From the NCBI GenBank assembly GCA_027919835.1, contig JANVFP010000011.1, positions 1,240,001 through 1,304,000 on the forward strand: DNA of 64,000 nucleotides. Reading direction: 5' to 3'. Below are positions 1-12,707 of this stretch, piece after piece (position 1 is the stretch's first letter; each line of letters starts with the position of its first letter). The notes below the pieces were generated by a model, which saw nothing but the letters and a program-made list of their open reading frames with translations, did not search any database and was not told the DNA's origin. The position numbers were made by a program, and so were the translations under genes. Source of the DNA: Lentinula raphanica. Its lineage: Eukaryota; Basidiomycota; Agaricomycetes; Agaricales; Omphalotaceae.

Positions 1-1
1 G

Positions 2-55
2 TATGGTGGCTTTGGCAAGAAAAAGAAGTTTGGTTCGAAACCTAGAGGGATATAA
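2..55 (+). CDS. 3' end of an unidentified gene (partial)
   Basis: The window opens inside a reading frame that ends at a TAA at 53-55. The 17 visible residues are glycine- and lysine-rich (YGGFGKKKKFGSKPRGI). A basic, Gly-Lys rich tail of this kind is common at the C-terminus of nucleolar ribosome-biogenesis proteins such as EBP2, but 17 residues cannot identify a family. The start and body lie left of the window. Confidence 0.4.
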   Translation, partial: YGGFGKKKKFGSKPRGI

Positions 56-660
56 GGGTTTGGTCTATAGCTGATTCTGAACGGCTAGGACGAAGTTGCC
101 CCCGACGTATGGTTGAACATGACCGGACCTGCTCGTGGAAACGCTGAGGCGAGGATCTAGGTTTTGGGGTCGGTACACCGACGTCAAGATATAGCCAATG
201 ATTGTAGAACTATGCAGCACGACTACAGGAAGCATGAAAATACTCTCCTCCTTATTCTGGGCTGCTCTAAAAGCACACAAAACCGGGGTTTCGATTTTGT
301 TGTGATCCATCCTGGACTTGAGTCGGAATCAGCTGTAGCGTTTCGATTTCACAACATTCCTCTTTCGACGCAAAGCGCGTTTTGCGTAATTGGACTGTAC
401 AGTAGATTGAGTGTACGTGTATGTTTATCATTCGATTAAAACGCATTACTTGAATATTCGTGGTCCAGTCATATTTTCTTCAAACCCCCTCGACAGTCAC
501 ATCATGGAAAGTGAAGGGAATGCCTTCTTCTGACATATTGGTGAAGACAAAATATGAGATATCATATATGAGATACAGTGTGTGCTATGTCAAAATGGTT
601 GATACATGATATACATAGTGTACAGATCCAATCTTGCTGCCAGCCTCTAACTCATCCAAA
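56..660. other. Intergenic, convergent 3' flanks
   Basis: This 605-bp stretch lies between the end of the truncated plus-strand gene and the stop of the minus-strand P450. It contains only short overlapping reading frames without recognisable protein character. It presumably holds the two 3' untranslated regions. Confidence 0.5.
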
Positions 661-2649
661 TCATAAACCATACGATTCAAATGCCTCTTTCAGAATCTCC
701 CATCCCTTCGCCTCATTATCTTCACGTTGGACTGATACCCGCGGAGTAAAAACGATGTTGAAAGGCATCGGATGAGCGTTTGCTGATTCGGTGAATGCTA
801 ACGTATCTATGGGCTTCTTGCTATCAGGCGTTAAGTTGAAGGCCCAGAGAACGAGCGCGAGGTTGATAAAAGTCGAAGCAGTGGCCATGTGCTGACCTGG
901 ACAGACTCTGTAACACCAGTAAGTATTAGCCACTTGCGAGAAACAGTCAAAGACTGTGGAGATTCCCACCTTCTGCCAAAACCGAATGGATAGCTCTTCA
1001 AGTCATCTCTTAACTTGCCTCGCCCATCTTCACCAGATATCAGCCATCGTTTATGATCAAACCGCTCTGGTTCGGGAAAAATATCAGGATCCCGACCAAC
1101 AGACCAAACGTTGCCTATGACAGTGGACCCTTTCGGGATCAAGTAATTTTGCTGCTCGCTCGAAGATTAATGCAACAACGTGCATAAGACAGCTACTACA
1201 TACCCAGATAATGTCTTTAGTAGCTCGATGAGGGAATCCACCTGCGGTCACTGGTCTCCATCGGAACGACTCAAGAACGAAAGCCATAGTTTGCGGGAGT
1301 GAGTCCTGGTCAGAAAAAACTGGCGCTACAGCGAACAATCAGAATTGATTGGAAATGAGTGAAGATAAGACCCTCACGTCTTCCTCTACCGACCACGCTA
1401 TCCAGTTCGTCTTGGATGGCTTTCTGAGCTTCGGGATAACAGGTTGCTGCCATCAATGCAACACTGGAGAGAAACTCAATGAACATGGTGATGCGGAGCG
1501 TCCTAAGACGTACATACCTAATTGCACTAGCTGAGGTATCTGAGCCTGCACCAAACATACTTCCGGCGAGATAGGCGATCTCGTCATCGGAAAGCCCCAG
1601 CATGGATTGCTTCTCGATGAGATATTTACCAAAGGAAGCAGGAATTTCTTCTCCACGAGACTGAATGACTACATTAGCGGACTCGGAGTCGAGATCGAAC
1701 AGAATAAAATCATACTATTTTTTCTCTAACTCCCTGGAGCTGACTCTTGAACAGACCAAGCTCTTCCTTGTGTCCGGCTTTGAGGTCGTTCAAATACCCG
1801 GGTACGTATTTGAGTAGCGGTAGGACGTCGACCTTCCAGGCACCCGGCCGCATAGCGTACCCGAGGCGGGTCAAACAGCGATTCACAGCCTGTACATCCG
1901 GGTCTTCGAAGCTATGAGGAACTTTGCCATAAGCGAGGGCCATAACGACAGCAGCAGCATATCGCCTTGCATGATCCTGGTGATGGGTGGAAATAAAGGA
2001 CTTGGTGCCGCTAGCTGTCGTGTTATGCTCTTCGATGATGTCAAGCAAGTGTTGTCTGGCTGTCTGGCTTAGGACAGGGTGGTAAGAGGCCACAGACTTG
2101 GGTTGAAGGTGCGATTGCAACGCCTTTCGAAGTTTCTTGAACGTTTCGCCGCTCTTCATCAATAAGATTCGCATGCCACCACTGAGAGTGTCACCTGCAG
2201 CGACGAAGACGGGTCTGTCTGATAGATCTGCACCATGCTTTTCCATAATCTCCACTGCTGCTTGGTGGCGACCTACGATGACCGTTGTGGTTCCGCCGAG
2301 TCCTTCACAATGGCATCAGTAGGATTCAACGAACGTGGAGCTTTCAATTCGGCTGACCTAGTATACCCTGCCTGAGCGAGAAGACTGGTCCATACTCCTG
2401 TGTCCATAGCTCGAATCTGCGGTAGCAGCTAGGTATCCTCTATTGAGTGACAGTATATTCATGAGACGAGACAACTTACAATGCAGCATCAAATCTGTTC
2501 CCCCAGATGCTATCGGCGAGAGGGCCTGGCGGTAGTGGAAGTGATGTGCTGGCTTTGATGCGCTTGCTAGCCACATAGGCGATCACAGATAGCCCCAGAA
2601 CGGTTAAGAACGTGAAGCGAGATAGGGAGGAGAGAAATTCGAGGATCAT
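661..2649 (-). CDS. Cytochrome P450 monooxygenase
   Basis: This is a membrane-anchored haem monooxygenase of the fungal microsomal type, spliced here as 8 exons. The protein starts with a hydrophobic anchor (MILEFLSSLSRFTFLTVLGL), followed by the proline-rich hinge LPLPPGP. The I-helix reads AGSMFGAGSDTSAS, which carries the (A/G)GxDT oxygen-activation motif. Next come the K-helix ExxR (ESFRW), the PERF-like segment (PEPERFDHKRW) and the haem-binding loop FGFGRRVCPGQ, whose Cys is the axial ligand. A 7th intron splits that loop between GRR and VCPG. The start at 2649 was preferred to an in-frame ATG 28 codons upstream because it places the anchor at the very N-terminus. The general look is of basidiomycete P450s annotated as O-methylsterigmatocystin oxidoreductase-like; the substrate cannot be inferred. 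No biosynthetic partner genes are adjacent. Confidence 0.9.
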
Positions 2650-4463
2650 TCTTGAGTGGGTTGTGCTTGTAAAGATTGTTGTTCTTATATCTCTTCCGAA
2701 AGGCAAACGTACTCGTGAGGTAAACTCGGTCAAACGACGTTCTTGGTTGTATTCTTACGGATCTTTATGATTGTGATGGTCAGATAAGGAAGGATCTTGT
2801 GGTAGGATTCTATTGCAAACCTTGAATGTAATGAACTCCTAACGGTTAAAAGTTACGCTCTTGCAATCCTGTGGTTGAGTGTGCTGGTTAAGCTAGTCGG
2901 GTATTGCGGAAGTGTAGTGGGTGTGGGTGTTGAGTATAAAGGGGCGCTGCAAAAAACGAAAGTAACATGTCTATGTTTATATCGACAAATTGAAATCCAG
3001 ATGGAACAGGCAAGATCCGGAGAGCTGTACAAAATCACGACTGTAGTGGAGGTCTCACACGTGACCGTGCGCTGCCGTCGGACGCGTCAGCGAGGAAACC
3101 ACCTGGAAAATTTCGAGCAGAGGACTCAGAAAGGTCATGGAATACACACGAGCTTTCACGGGCCAGCACGGTGTGCAAGGAGCGAAGCAAATTGGATTGA
3201 GATAATTGTCAAGGTATACATACCAGATACATACTGTCAAGGGTCAAATCAAAGGGAGAACCCTGGGAGTTCAAGTTTCTGGCAGATCCGATAAGAATCT
3301 GCACAAAAGGTTGCTCTCATCCCAATCTGTTGACAAAACATAAGGAAGCCATATAACGCCATGTTATAGCAAGTCTGTCATGTGAAAGAAAGCTGCAGCT
3401 CATCAGGGCAATGGAGCCAGAACGTTCAGCGACTCGCAATATGACGAACCTCATTTCTACTGTTCACGAGAACAACTCCAATACGCTTTTAGCATCCACT
3501 TTAATTCTAGCCCAGTCATGAGTATGTTGCAGGTCTCAAGTGCTGTAAGTGCGGCTATGACGATTTCTGTTGATGAATTTGAGAATTATATGGACATATC
3601 TGGATTTCAAAATGTTTATGTACCCACCAAGTGTATCGAACCAAGAGCAGTCTCCCTCGTTGAAAAGAATATGTAGCCTTGACACGAAAAACTCGGGTTT
3701 CGCGCTGTTTCGCGGTGGAACAGCACAGAATTGCATTCAGTTTTCAGTTTACTCCAACATGAATGAAAGTAGGCGGTCCGTAAACTTGCAGTTTGCCAGA
3801 CTCCAGGTCAGCGTATAGTAGGAGACTCTGGCAAGAAAACAAAACTTGAGAGCCAGGATGTTGTGTTCCCTTGTGTTCCCTGCTGCTGCATCCGATGTCA
3901 TTCAACTCATCGACTCAGGGTTTGAGCCTGGGTTGAGCCGGATTTTGTGTTTTCGGTGATAAAAAGATGCAGCGTATTCCGGGAGTGTATATTGCTCAAT
4001 GAGTTGGAGCAATGTCAGAGTAATGTGGAGAACGAGCTCTTTACTTCGGACCGCTTCGAATGCTTTGTGCCTTCGAATTCTTGTTCATCAAATTGCCTCA
4101 AAATTTGGCGAAAACTTTTGCGAAATTTTGTGAGCTTGTTTCCGCTTTGTTTGTCGAGGAGACGGCAGGAGATGAACAAGAGACGAAAGTGGAGGGATGA
4201 AGGCTTTTTCTGCGGCAGCTGATTTCAGATTTTCAAAATGATTTTGGTTCCGCTGCAACGCAACGAACCTTTGCAACAGTCACGTGGCTGTTGCTATGAC
4301 CGTTGCCGACTGTTGCCGACTTGCCGAGTTATCCGATCATACTGACATCATTTCGTGTTGTAAAGTACTGTGCACAAGTCAAAATATCGACCCAACGTTA
4401 TTTTTCTTTCTCCATCATCATCTTGTCTGTTTAACCCACTTTCTTTTTGAACATTTCTTTACT
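2650..4463. other. Divergent intergenic region
   Basis: About 1.8 kb separates the P450 and the KRE6-like gene, which are transcribed away from each other. No frame shows a recognisable product. The stretch must include both promoters. A CACGTG E-box-like hexamer occurs near 3059 and another (TCACGTGG) near 4280, within 190 bp of the KRE6-like start codon; whether they are bound is unknown. Confidence 0.45.
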
Positions 4464-7201
4464 ATGCCCTCCTATCCTGTACATGCTTTTGAAGCTTCAT
4501 CAACAGCAAGTTTGCTTCGCCCTGACAGTGGTCTTGTGAGGTTCTTTGTTATTTCGCGTTGGATCCAACGGTCTGACTGCGCTTTTGAAGCCGGAAGACA
4601 GTCGCTATTCCACAGGCGCGCGTTCTCAGGTGTCCACCGTATCGAACAAGGTAGCTTCTGCCATCTGCATGGTACTTCGCCTGTCATGATTGAACGCTTG
4701 AATCTAGTTTTCATTACCAGCTGATCCAGCTGCGTGGGGCTCTAATATTTCTGCCAATTACCCCGAAAGCGACGATTTCCTGCATAACCCAGACGTTCGC
4801 AAGGGAAAGCTAGTGGACCATGTCGGGTCTGTCTTCACCAGCCGAGGATTCGCCAACCTAGGTTTTCTGCTGCTACTATGCGCTGGATTGTTGGCACTAT
4901 TGTGTGTTGCCACGTCTGAGTTTGGTTCAACTCTCTCATCGCCATCTTCGCAGCATTGGCTATCCGGTACTGACATACGTTAGCAATTACCAATCCACCC
5001 AAACCGCCTTGAATGCTCTAGGTATAAACGGCTCTGGTCAAGTGGGTATTTGAGCAACTATAGGCAATAATGCAAGTTGCACGTTGACTGATTCTCTCTA
5101 TCAAGGTACCCGAGATAGGGAATTTTGGGCTCATTGATCTTGATACGCCAAGCGACGCGTACACAAAGACATCGAATCGAGATGGGTCAGAGTGGCAGTT
5201 AGTCTTTTCGGATGAGTTCAACACAGACGGCCGTACATTTTATCCTGGTGATGATCCGTACTGGGAGGTTTGTCATTTGTCTCTCAAGTACCTTTGCTCT
5301 TGTTCACTGACTATCGTGCAGGCTGTCGATTTGCATTATTGGGTAAATTTTTGTGACATTTAAGCCGTCATACAGCCTCAATATGATTTCAGGCCACTAA
5401 CAATCTCGAATGGTACGATCCAGCAGCTATCACGACCAAGAACGGATCACTTGTGATTACTTTCTCGGAAAAAGAGACGCATGATCTTAATTATCAAGGA
5501 GGTTGGTTTGACGTCGCATATACTGCGCAAACTTATCATTCATGATGATAGGAATGATGGCAACATGGAACAAGTTTTGTTTCACCGGTGGTCTCTTCGA
5601 GGCGAGTGTGATGCTACCAGGTATCAATAATGTAGGTGTCATTGTACGCTCCTGGCTTGTTCATTCTTTGACATTTATTGCATCTAGGTCGTCGGAATGT
5701 GGCCTGCGTATGTTGCAGTTGAATCTTTAAAAGACCCTCACTGAACATTTCGTAGCGTGTGGGCTATGGGTAATCTTGGTCGAGCGGGGTACGGTGCTAC
5801 TCTAGACGGAATGGTAATATTCCCACTAGCTTTACGTTCGATATGGATCATTAAAACTCAAGCTACTTAGTGGCCCTACACCTACGACTCTTGTGATGTC
5901 GGTACCGCACCCAACCAAACGAAGAACGGGCTTCCAGAAGCAGCTGCTCAAGACGGTGGTTCTGATTCTAACTTTGCGCTATCATACCTTCCCGGCCAAA
6001 GGCTCTCCCGTTGTACATGTCCTGGTTCTAGTCACCCAGGTCCTATGCACTCCGATGGTACCTATGTCGGAAGATCAGCTCCTGAGATCGATATGTTTGA
6101 AGCACAGGTCTCTGACGAGGTTGGTCAAGTTTCTCAGTCAGCGCAGTGGGCGGTACGTTCGAATTCTTTCTCGTTGTCATTGCAATTCGGTCGGTGATAG
6201 GTGGAACCATACAGCCATTCAACGACTTTTACGTTTGGAAAAATACCTCGGACAACCTGATCATCTATAATTCCTCTATATCTGCGCTCAATTCCTATAT
6301 CGGCGGTGACACGCAGCAGGCGAGCTCCGTCGTCACTACAACTAATCAGCTGTGCTATGAGCTATCAAAATCCCCTTGCTATTCAACATACGGATTTGAG
6401 GTAGGCACTTTTTGAGATTCTTCACCTTCTACGAATGATTCAGTGCCTTGCTCTAGTACAAACCAGGTATGCTCAGGCTCAGGAGCAATGAAAGATAGAC
6501 CATTATTGACCTCTCCTGTTATGACTGCGTACTATCATAGGTTTTGACGACGCAGTGAGTGCTTCCTCCCTTGATACGTTCCCGGTGTCACATTATTCCC
6601 CGCAGTACATTACGTGGTATTCTAGTGGAACACCCGCATGGACACTGAACGTTGCTGGAATGGGTGCTGATACTGCGACTGAAATTTCAGCTCGACCTGT
6701 CCCACAAGAACCCATGGTACGAATAAACATCATCTTCACGGAATCGATATTCATTTTCGTTTCAATCAGTATCTCATCATCAACTTGGGAATGTCAGAGA
6801 ACTTTGGTGAAGTTGACTTGGAACATCTTACTTTCCCTAACCATCTACGAGTGGATTGTGAGTGCTTCCTACTTTCGTTCAAGTTTTGATATTTGAACAC
6901 AATTTTTGGCAGACGTGCGCGTGTATCAAGATCCCAACAACATCAACATCGGTTGTGACCCCACGGACTTCCCAACTGCTGCGTGAGTTTCATATTTTGA
7001 ATAGGCGGATACTCTTCTTGACGCTTCTGCTCGCAATATAGCTATATCAACGAGTGCGTAGGTTCAAATGAAGATTCTGATTATTTCCTCAATTCTCCCT
7101 CTTGCAGGTACATGGAAGCATACACCAATCCGAATCTCACTACCTGGGAAGACGATTTCAAGCAACAAAATCCTAAGAACTCCTTTGTCGATGGATGCTG
7201 A
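4464..7201 (+). CDS. KRE6/SKN1-family beta-glucan synthesis protein (GH16-like)
   Basis: This is a type II membrane protein of the KRE6/SKN1 family, needed in yeast for beta-1,6-glucan of the cell wall and acting in the secretory pathway. I splice 19 exons into an uninterrupted 576-residue frame. A short cytosolic tail leads into the family hallmark DDFLHNPD. One membrane span follows at about residues 91-119, then a lumenal GH16-type domain (FSDEFNTDGRTFYPGDDPYWEAVD and onward) with the ExDxxE catalytic-type motif EIDMFE at residues 360-365. The protein ends in NSFVDGC. The cytosolic tail is short compared with yeast KRE6. Unusually small exons occur: 5322-5342 (21 nt), 5688-5707 (20 nt), 6457-6466 (10 nt), 6541-6554 (14 nt) and 7042-7053 (12 nt). 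Each is required to keep the frame and supplies residues the family conserves. It runs convergently towards haspin. Confidence 0.93.
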
Positions 7202-7529
7202 ACTGAGCCGGTTTGTTGATCTATCACAGACGATCTGTTGTAGCGTTATGATTTATATTGTAGAATCTACTGTAGAACTGCCACGCACTTTAGTATATAT
7301 GCCTGCACAGAGTAGGATTCATTGGACACTTCATACCAACTTCATACCTAGTACATACCCATTAGAGGTCCGGACTTCGACGCTGTGTACATACATAATG
7401 ATATATCCAGAAGACCGTGTATATTCACAATATTTCATACAATGCGAGGTCTACAACATGAACGATATGCGAATATATATTCCAAAACGACAGCAAGAAA
7501 TTATTGATAGCGATGATAGATTCAAGAAA
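7202..7529. other. Convergent 3' flanks of KRE6-like and haspin genes
   Basis: This 328-bp AT-rich stretch separates two stop codons on opposite strands. No gene is supported. It presumably contains both polyadenylation regions. Confidence 0.5.
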
Positions 7530-10045
7530 TTACTTTTTCACCCATCCCCTTTTCAGAGCATATTCCACAATCTCCCCAGCGCAAAGTGGAGAAGCACTCC
7601 CAACCTTGGGTGCTTCTGACTTTTTCTTAGTCTTGGCTTTCTTCGTCGAGGCAAGTATAGGTTTCGTGAACTTGGCTAACCACTGCTCGATATCCACAAG
7701 ACATTCGTAGCATTCACGTTCAGTGAATTGTGAAGATGAGCTATGGACACCTTGACGGGGAACAGTCGGCGCTCTCAATCCTTTTGAATGAAGGAGCTTT
7801 GTCACAACATAATGCAACCACTGTGATACGATGAGTGAGTTGATGATGTAGATAAGGGTGAGAGTATGTCTTACCAGGACGTTCGTTGATGGATTGAATG
7901 CCTCCCAGTTACCATTATTCTGCTTCTTCATCATTCGGTAGATATCAAACTGGTAGTCACCTAATGAAACATATATCTCAGCTCACACCGAATCATTCCT
8001 GAGATTGATGCATACCTTCACCCATAAACGTCTCATCATCGAACGGCGTCCAATGGACCATTTCTCCTCCCTGTCCATCCCCTGCATCCATGCGTGCAAG
8101 CCCCAAGTCAATCAAAGTCACCTCGACACCTGTAGATGGATCGTCCATGTAGTTTTTAGGTGCATGCTTCCGGGCAGGAGTGTTCAGCTTGTGTTGTTGC
8201 AGAGGTAGATTTGTTGTTAGCGGTAAATCTTTGACCAGAATTTGTCCCCAATGGAGATCACGGTGCTACAAAGCGTGAGCAGATCAATCTCTCTATCGGA
8301 GCAAGTGAACAGTAGATGTGATCTAACCTCAAAAGATACCAGTTGCTCTGCACGCGCCAATGCCTTTGTAACTTGCCAAAAGATACTACAAGCTTGGCGC
8401 CATTTTCTACTCGTGCTTGAAAAGGTATAGGTCTCCAAGTCGGGCCCGCCATTGGGTAGAACAATGATCGCATACGCTTGAGAAACAGTGAAGGAGTCTG
8501 AAATGGTATGAGTAGAGGACATCGGATCGTTAAAATCTGCGTACCAGGCCTAACGCTTTCCGAACCGTATTCTTGAGCGTATCGATCCCATAGTTCTAGC
8601 AACACCTCCGGATAACGCCCTCGAACAACGTACGATTTGACCAACTTCACAAAACGTCCACAAACATCCCCCATAGCTCTTGTCACGATGATCTCCTTCA
8701 ACACATCTCTAGCATCACTCGGGGCTGGTAGATCCTCACATCCGCTTATCCGTGCCTTCTTGCTCTCACTCAGAGTATCTTCGTTTTCGTCCCGAAGCGG
8801 TATCACCTTGAGAACGACATCGCCTATCCCAAAAACCTCCGAATAGCTTGCTTCTCCAACCTTTCTAAACTTCAAGTCTTTCGCAGGCAAGATCCCTCGA
8901 ACTGCGGGATCGAAAGCGAACGTATTGATGAACGCTGAGAATTCGTGTAATCCAGTTTGGGCCTGCTGGCACTCTTCCAAAAGTGGCATAAGATATTCAG
9001 GTACCACTGGAGGCACTTGAACCGGAAGATCCTCGCTATTAACATCGACTGCGAGGTCAAGATCTGATAGAGAAAGATCAAAGTCAGAGTCAGTAAGTGG
9101 CGAAGGGGGACTGGGTGGTTGAAAGAGGCCTCGCCCGCGTCCTTTGATGGGTGTGAGTTTTCTAGGCTTCACGATGTATGGGACATCGTTATCAATCAGT
9201 GGTGCTAAGGGAGGAGAGGATGGCGCAGGCTGACGAGTAGCCTTGAGAATCGCAGCGAGTTCCGGGGACGGAGAAGGGACGAGGACAAAAGGTAAAGAGC
9301 TTGACGATTTTGCTGGTGGTCGATCCACGGGTAGCTTCGTTATTCTGGGAAAAGGTTTGGGTATAATTTTGTCGGAAGGAGGCTCGCGGATTTCTTCATC
9401 GGAGGAGGACTCGTCTTCTGACAAGACTATGTTTTGTTTGCGGAGATATCTTGGACGCTTGGGTACATCGCTTTCTGTGTGTTCAAAGGATGAATTCCCC
9501 GGGGATGCCGATTCTATACCCTTGCCTTTCGAAACTCTCCGTTCTTTGCTGATCGTTTGTCCCTGATCATCCAGGACTATGATATCTACTTCGACCACGT
9601 CTGCACGAGCTTTCATGAGCGGAGTGCGAATAGCAGAAGAAGCTCTAGCCTTCTTCCGCGTTAGGCCTGAGGGTATCGCGGGAGATCCAGGTGTATTTAA
9701 AGGGTACATGGCGAGAGGTATCCGCGCAGAGCTCTTCTCTACGGCCGCTTTCGAGTTCGAGTCCGAGACCTTCCTACCCAGCTGAGCTCGCATGAGCTTC
9801 TGCCTAAGAGGCTGACCCAAAGGTGACTGTCTCTTTTGCCTGTGCTTCGGTGAAGGCTTTGGACTGAGTTCCACCAAGTTTTCAGACCTCTTCTTCTTCA
9901 TCCTAGAGGCTACCGGAGCAAGTTTCGTAGTCGGAAGGTCATCGAAAATAGACGATTTGCCGCTGGAATCGGACTGAAAGGCATTCACGATTCGTTGGGA
10001 TCGTTTTCCGTAGGAGTTGATTTGTTTGGTGCGAGTGCCGAGCAT
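7530..10045 (-). CDS. Haspin-type serine/threonine kinase
   Basis: Haspin phosphorylates histone H3 on Thr3 and helps recruit the chromosomal passenger complex to centromeres in mitosis. The start MLGTRTKQINSYGKR was chosen because it begins a charged nuclear-type N-terminus; an in-frame ATG 11 codons upstream would add a hydrophobic stretch atypical for the family. About 380 residues are low-complexity, Ser/Pro/Lys rich and probably disordered. The kinase domain begins near FRKVGEASYSEVFGIGDVVLKVIPL, containing the glycine loop and the catalytic Lys. The catalytic loop is HRDLHWGQILV, typical of haspin. In place of DFG the magnesium loop reads IDLGLAR; haspins are known for departing from DFG. 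The C-terminus (GEIVEYALKRGWV) matches the haspin C-lobe. Introns lie before DSFTVSQ, HRDLHW, DYQFD and WLHYVV. Confidence 0.93.
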
Positions 10046-10254
10046 GATACAGAGAGCGCAAATGGAGATGCAGAGCAAAATAGCACCTGCTGAGATGTGG
10101 ACGGAAAAGAGCGAGAGGATAGAAATGATGCCTGAGGAGGTCGACGTTGAAATTCAACCTTTTGAGATGGCACGCCTGAAAATAGGAATAGCCTCGCTAG
10201 CCAATCTGATAGTTCAACGAAGAGTAAACGCGTTCGTTGAATAACAGCCTGGTG

Positions 10255-10758
10255 GTAAGGAACTGTGGGACCCTCATGCTCGGAATTTTCAAAGTCCGCT
10301 TTCAGATAAGATAAGATATATAAATCTCTGACCTCTGTAGCAAGCTGTAGCCTCTCTCTGAGCAATGAGCACATCTTCTGAGCCTCATAAAAGAGCCGGG
10401 AGCATGGTACTGCTCTTAAACTGTTATTTCTCATTAGTGTTCATTCCTGAGAAGATGTAAAAGCTCATGTAAGTCAACTTTGCACAGTGCAGAAGGCCTC
10501 CAAGAGAAAAACACATTATGAGTCAATGATTTCTCTTGTAGATGGAAGGTCATGTACAATTGAAGCTATCTGAATCACAAAAATGCTCTAATCGACACTC
10601 GAATGACGAAGGAGTTGATTCTCAGCAGCTCTCAGCGGACGAAAAATGCCTGCTTTGACATTTCACGTGGCTATATCGATGACTAATGGGCTCGGAATCC
10701 GTCCGGCAGCCCTTCGGACTTTGAAAATTCCGAGCATGGGGGTCCCTGTGTTCCTTAC
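10255..10758. repeat. 44-bp imperfect inverted repeats bounding 504 bp
   Basis: The arm at 10255-10298 starts GTAAGGAAC and ends CAAAGTCCG. Its reverse complement occurs at 10715-10758 with 4 mismatches in 44 positions. The 416 bp between the arms carry no reading frame of note. The structure could be a small non-autonomous transposon (MITE-like), because the arms lie at the outer edges, but I see no convincing target-site duplication. It lies 210-713 bp upstream of the haspin start codon, so it may sit in that gene's promoter. A partial, weaker match to the inner arm (GACCGAGCATGGG) appears again near 11070. Confidence 0.7.
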
Positions 10759-12707
10759 TAGCAGTCTAAAATAGGAACACGCCACGCAAAGTGGCCACGT
10801 GATGGTGGTGCATTCCTTGCCGGGCCGACTGAGCGCCCAATAGGCGCTTATCGAACCTCGAGCACCTCCTCGTTTTGGAGTCAGACTCGAGTCTGAATTT
10901 TGAAAGCACGCTAGGACCGTACTGACAGACCGTAGAACCAATTTTGCCACAATCGATGAACACTGACTGCACAACCCTCAGAATTTCTTGATCGCTCGAA
11001 TTATCACTGTGACAGGGTATATATTATTGAAATGTTGGTTTTAATATTGGTATCATCGCATTTGAAAGACCGAGCATGGGCTCTTGAGGACACCCGATAT
11101 TACTACAGCGGGGGAATGGATCTGCGCGTCTGTGTTGTGCACTAGGCCTACAATGTGAAGACGATTTCATCGCACCACTGTCATCCATGCATATAAGTAG
11201 TACTCATTTCCTCAAAGCCCCGACCCCTGAGAATAGCTCCTACATCAAGCTTCGAGAAGAAAGAGGAAAAAAGCATGGACCTGAACTGTGAGATTGTGCA
11301 CAGACTCTCTATGGTCAATTACAGGGGGTGTAAAAGTAACCTTCTCTAGAAGATACCACGCCTTAACAATGCTCCACTTTGCCTTCCATTTTGCCAGCAA
11401 GGTCGTTCAGCTCCCATCTGGTGATGTAAAAGCTCGAGAGTGCTCGAGTGACCTCAGCTCGAATTCTAGAATTACGTTTTGGAAGGCTTTTCCTACCGTT
11501 GTGCGTCCAGAACCAGATAAGCAGCAAACTTTCGACACAATCGTTCATTGACTCAGGATGCAAATCAGAATCATGACATACCTAGATTAGGATTTCGAGT
11601 CTAACTCGAGATATCGAATATAGCACAAAATACTCACATATGGGATGGTCTGTGACGTTAGGATTTTCGAGGACACATTGCTGCATAATATCGAACAACC
11701 ACGAGCTCTCATAAGCACGTTTCATGAGGTGAGGGATTCCCGGATGCCAATTCTCTCGTCTGGCATCAGATTACGCCACAAGTGGGGGGAACTAATAACC
11801 TATATCTCACCCTAACCTACCCAGACCTCAACCAATCTAACCGTCTCAAGTAATTGCTTACCTTTCTATTCCAATATTGATTTCTTCGATAACCTCATTG
11901 TTCTGTGTCGTCCTATCAGCCCCTAAGGATTAGAGCATCTTGGCATATTACCAAGATGGAGTTGTCAGCTACCGACGTCGTCAGTCAGTGAGATTGACGG
12001 GAAAAGAAGTCCTTGAAAGGAGGCTGCGCTTCCGGAACCCCAATAAAAGCAGGATGTTTCCGGAAACTTGGCTTGGACTGTTTATGAGTAAATCAGTCGC
12101 ATGAAAAATAGATCATCAAAGGTCAAGACAATGAATTACTGTAAAGCACCGCAGAATCAAACGATGATGAAGATGAATTATTCGTGCGTGCGTTCGCCTT
12201 CAGACATTGTACGCTTTGATACATCGACTCGGTTGAGAAGGGGGGGTCATAAAAACCGCTCGCGATCGCAGAATCACAGCATCAAAAAGGTAATGCTTCT
12301 ATGCATGACTGGTTTCTAAGCGGTTCGTCAGTTTTTCCAGAAGCCCGTCGAGATCATTCGATGTGGTTCACGCTGGTTCACGATGGAAATTGAAGTACTA
12401 ATTGAACGAAAAAACTCTGGGCTATCGCTAGGCCATGCCATTACCTCGTGAATGAAGAGGCCAGATCGAGGGTAGAAGGGGAATTAGAGCTGGATTTGAG
12501 GCTATTTAGTGGAAGAATTCGGGCAGATTGACCGATTGTTTGTGAGATGATTGGGCGGGAAAAGTTGTATGAAGAAAGGAACATAGCGTGCGAAGAGAAA
12601 AGAGTCAAATGACATTATCGGAAAATCGGACCGTTTCCCGATTAGTACTTAAAAATCTGTGTTACTTATAACGCCCTTTGCTTGAGAGGGACATTCACTC
12701 TCTCTCA
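10759..12707. other. Intergenic region between haspin and the ACT-domain gene
   Basis: Almost 2 kb lie between two divergent genes, without a supported coding frame on either strand. Several palindromic stretches exist (for example GCTCGGAAT/ATTCCGAGC around 10690-10735 and CCACGTGATGG near 10796). Apart from the inverted repeat listed separately, I see nothing that can be named. Confidence 0.4.

Noticed and set aside
2875..3294. 139-codon frame between the P450 and KRE6-like genes
   Set aside because: Composition unlike a folded protein, no conserved motif, no supporting exons.
661..3300. Secondary-metabolite cluster around the P450
   Set aside because: Neighbours are cell-wall and mitotic housekeeping genes; no synthase, transporter or methyltransferase is adjacent within the window.
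9985..10434. 149-codon frame on the minus strand upstream of haspin
   Set aside because: It overlaps the haspin start in another frame, has low-complexity Ser/Phe-rich composition, and spans one arm of the inverted repeat; no splice partner or family likeness.
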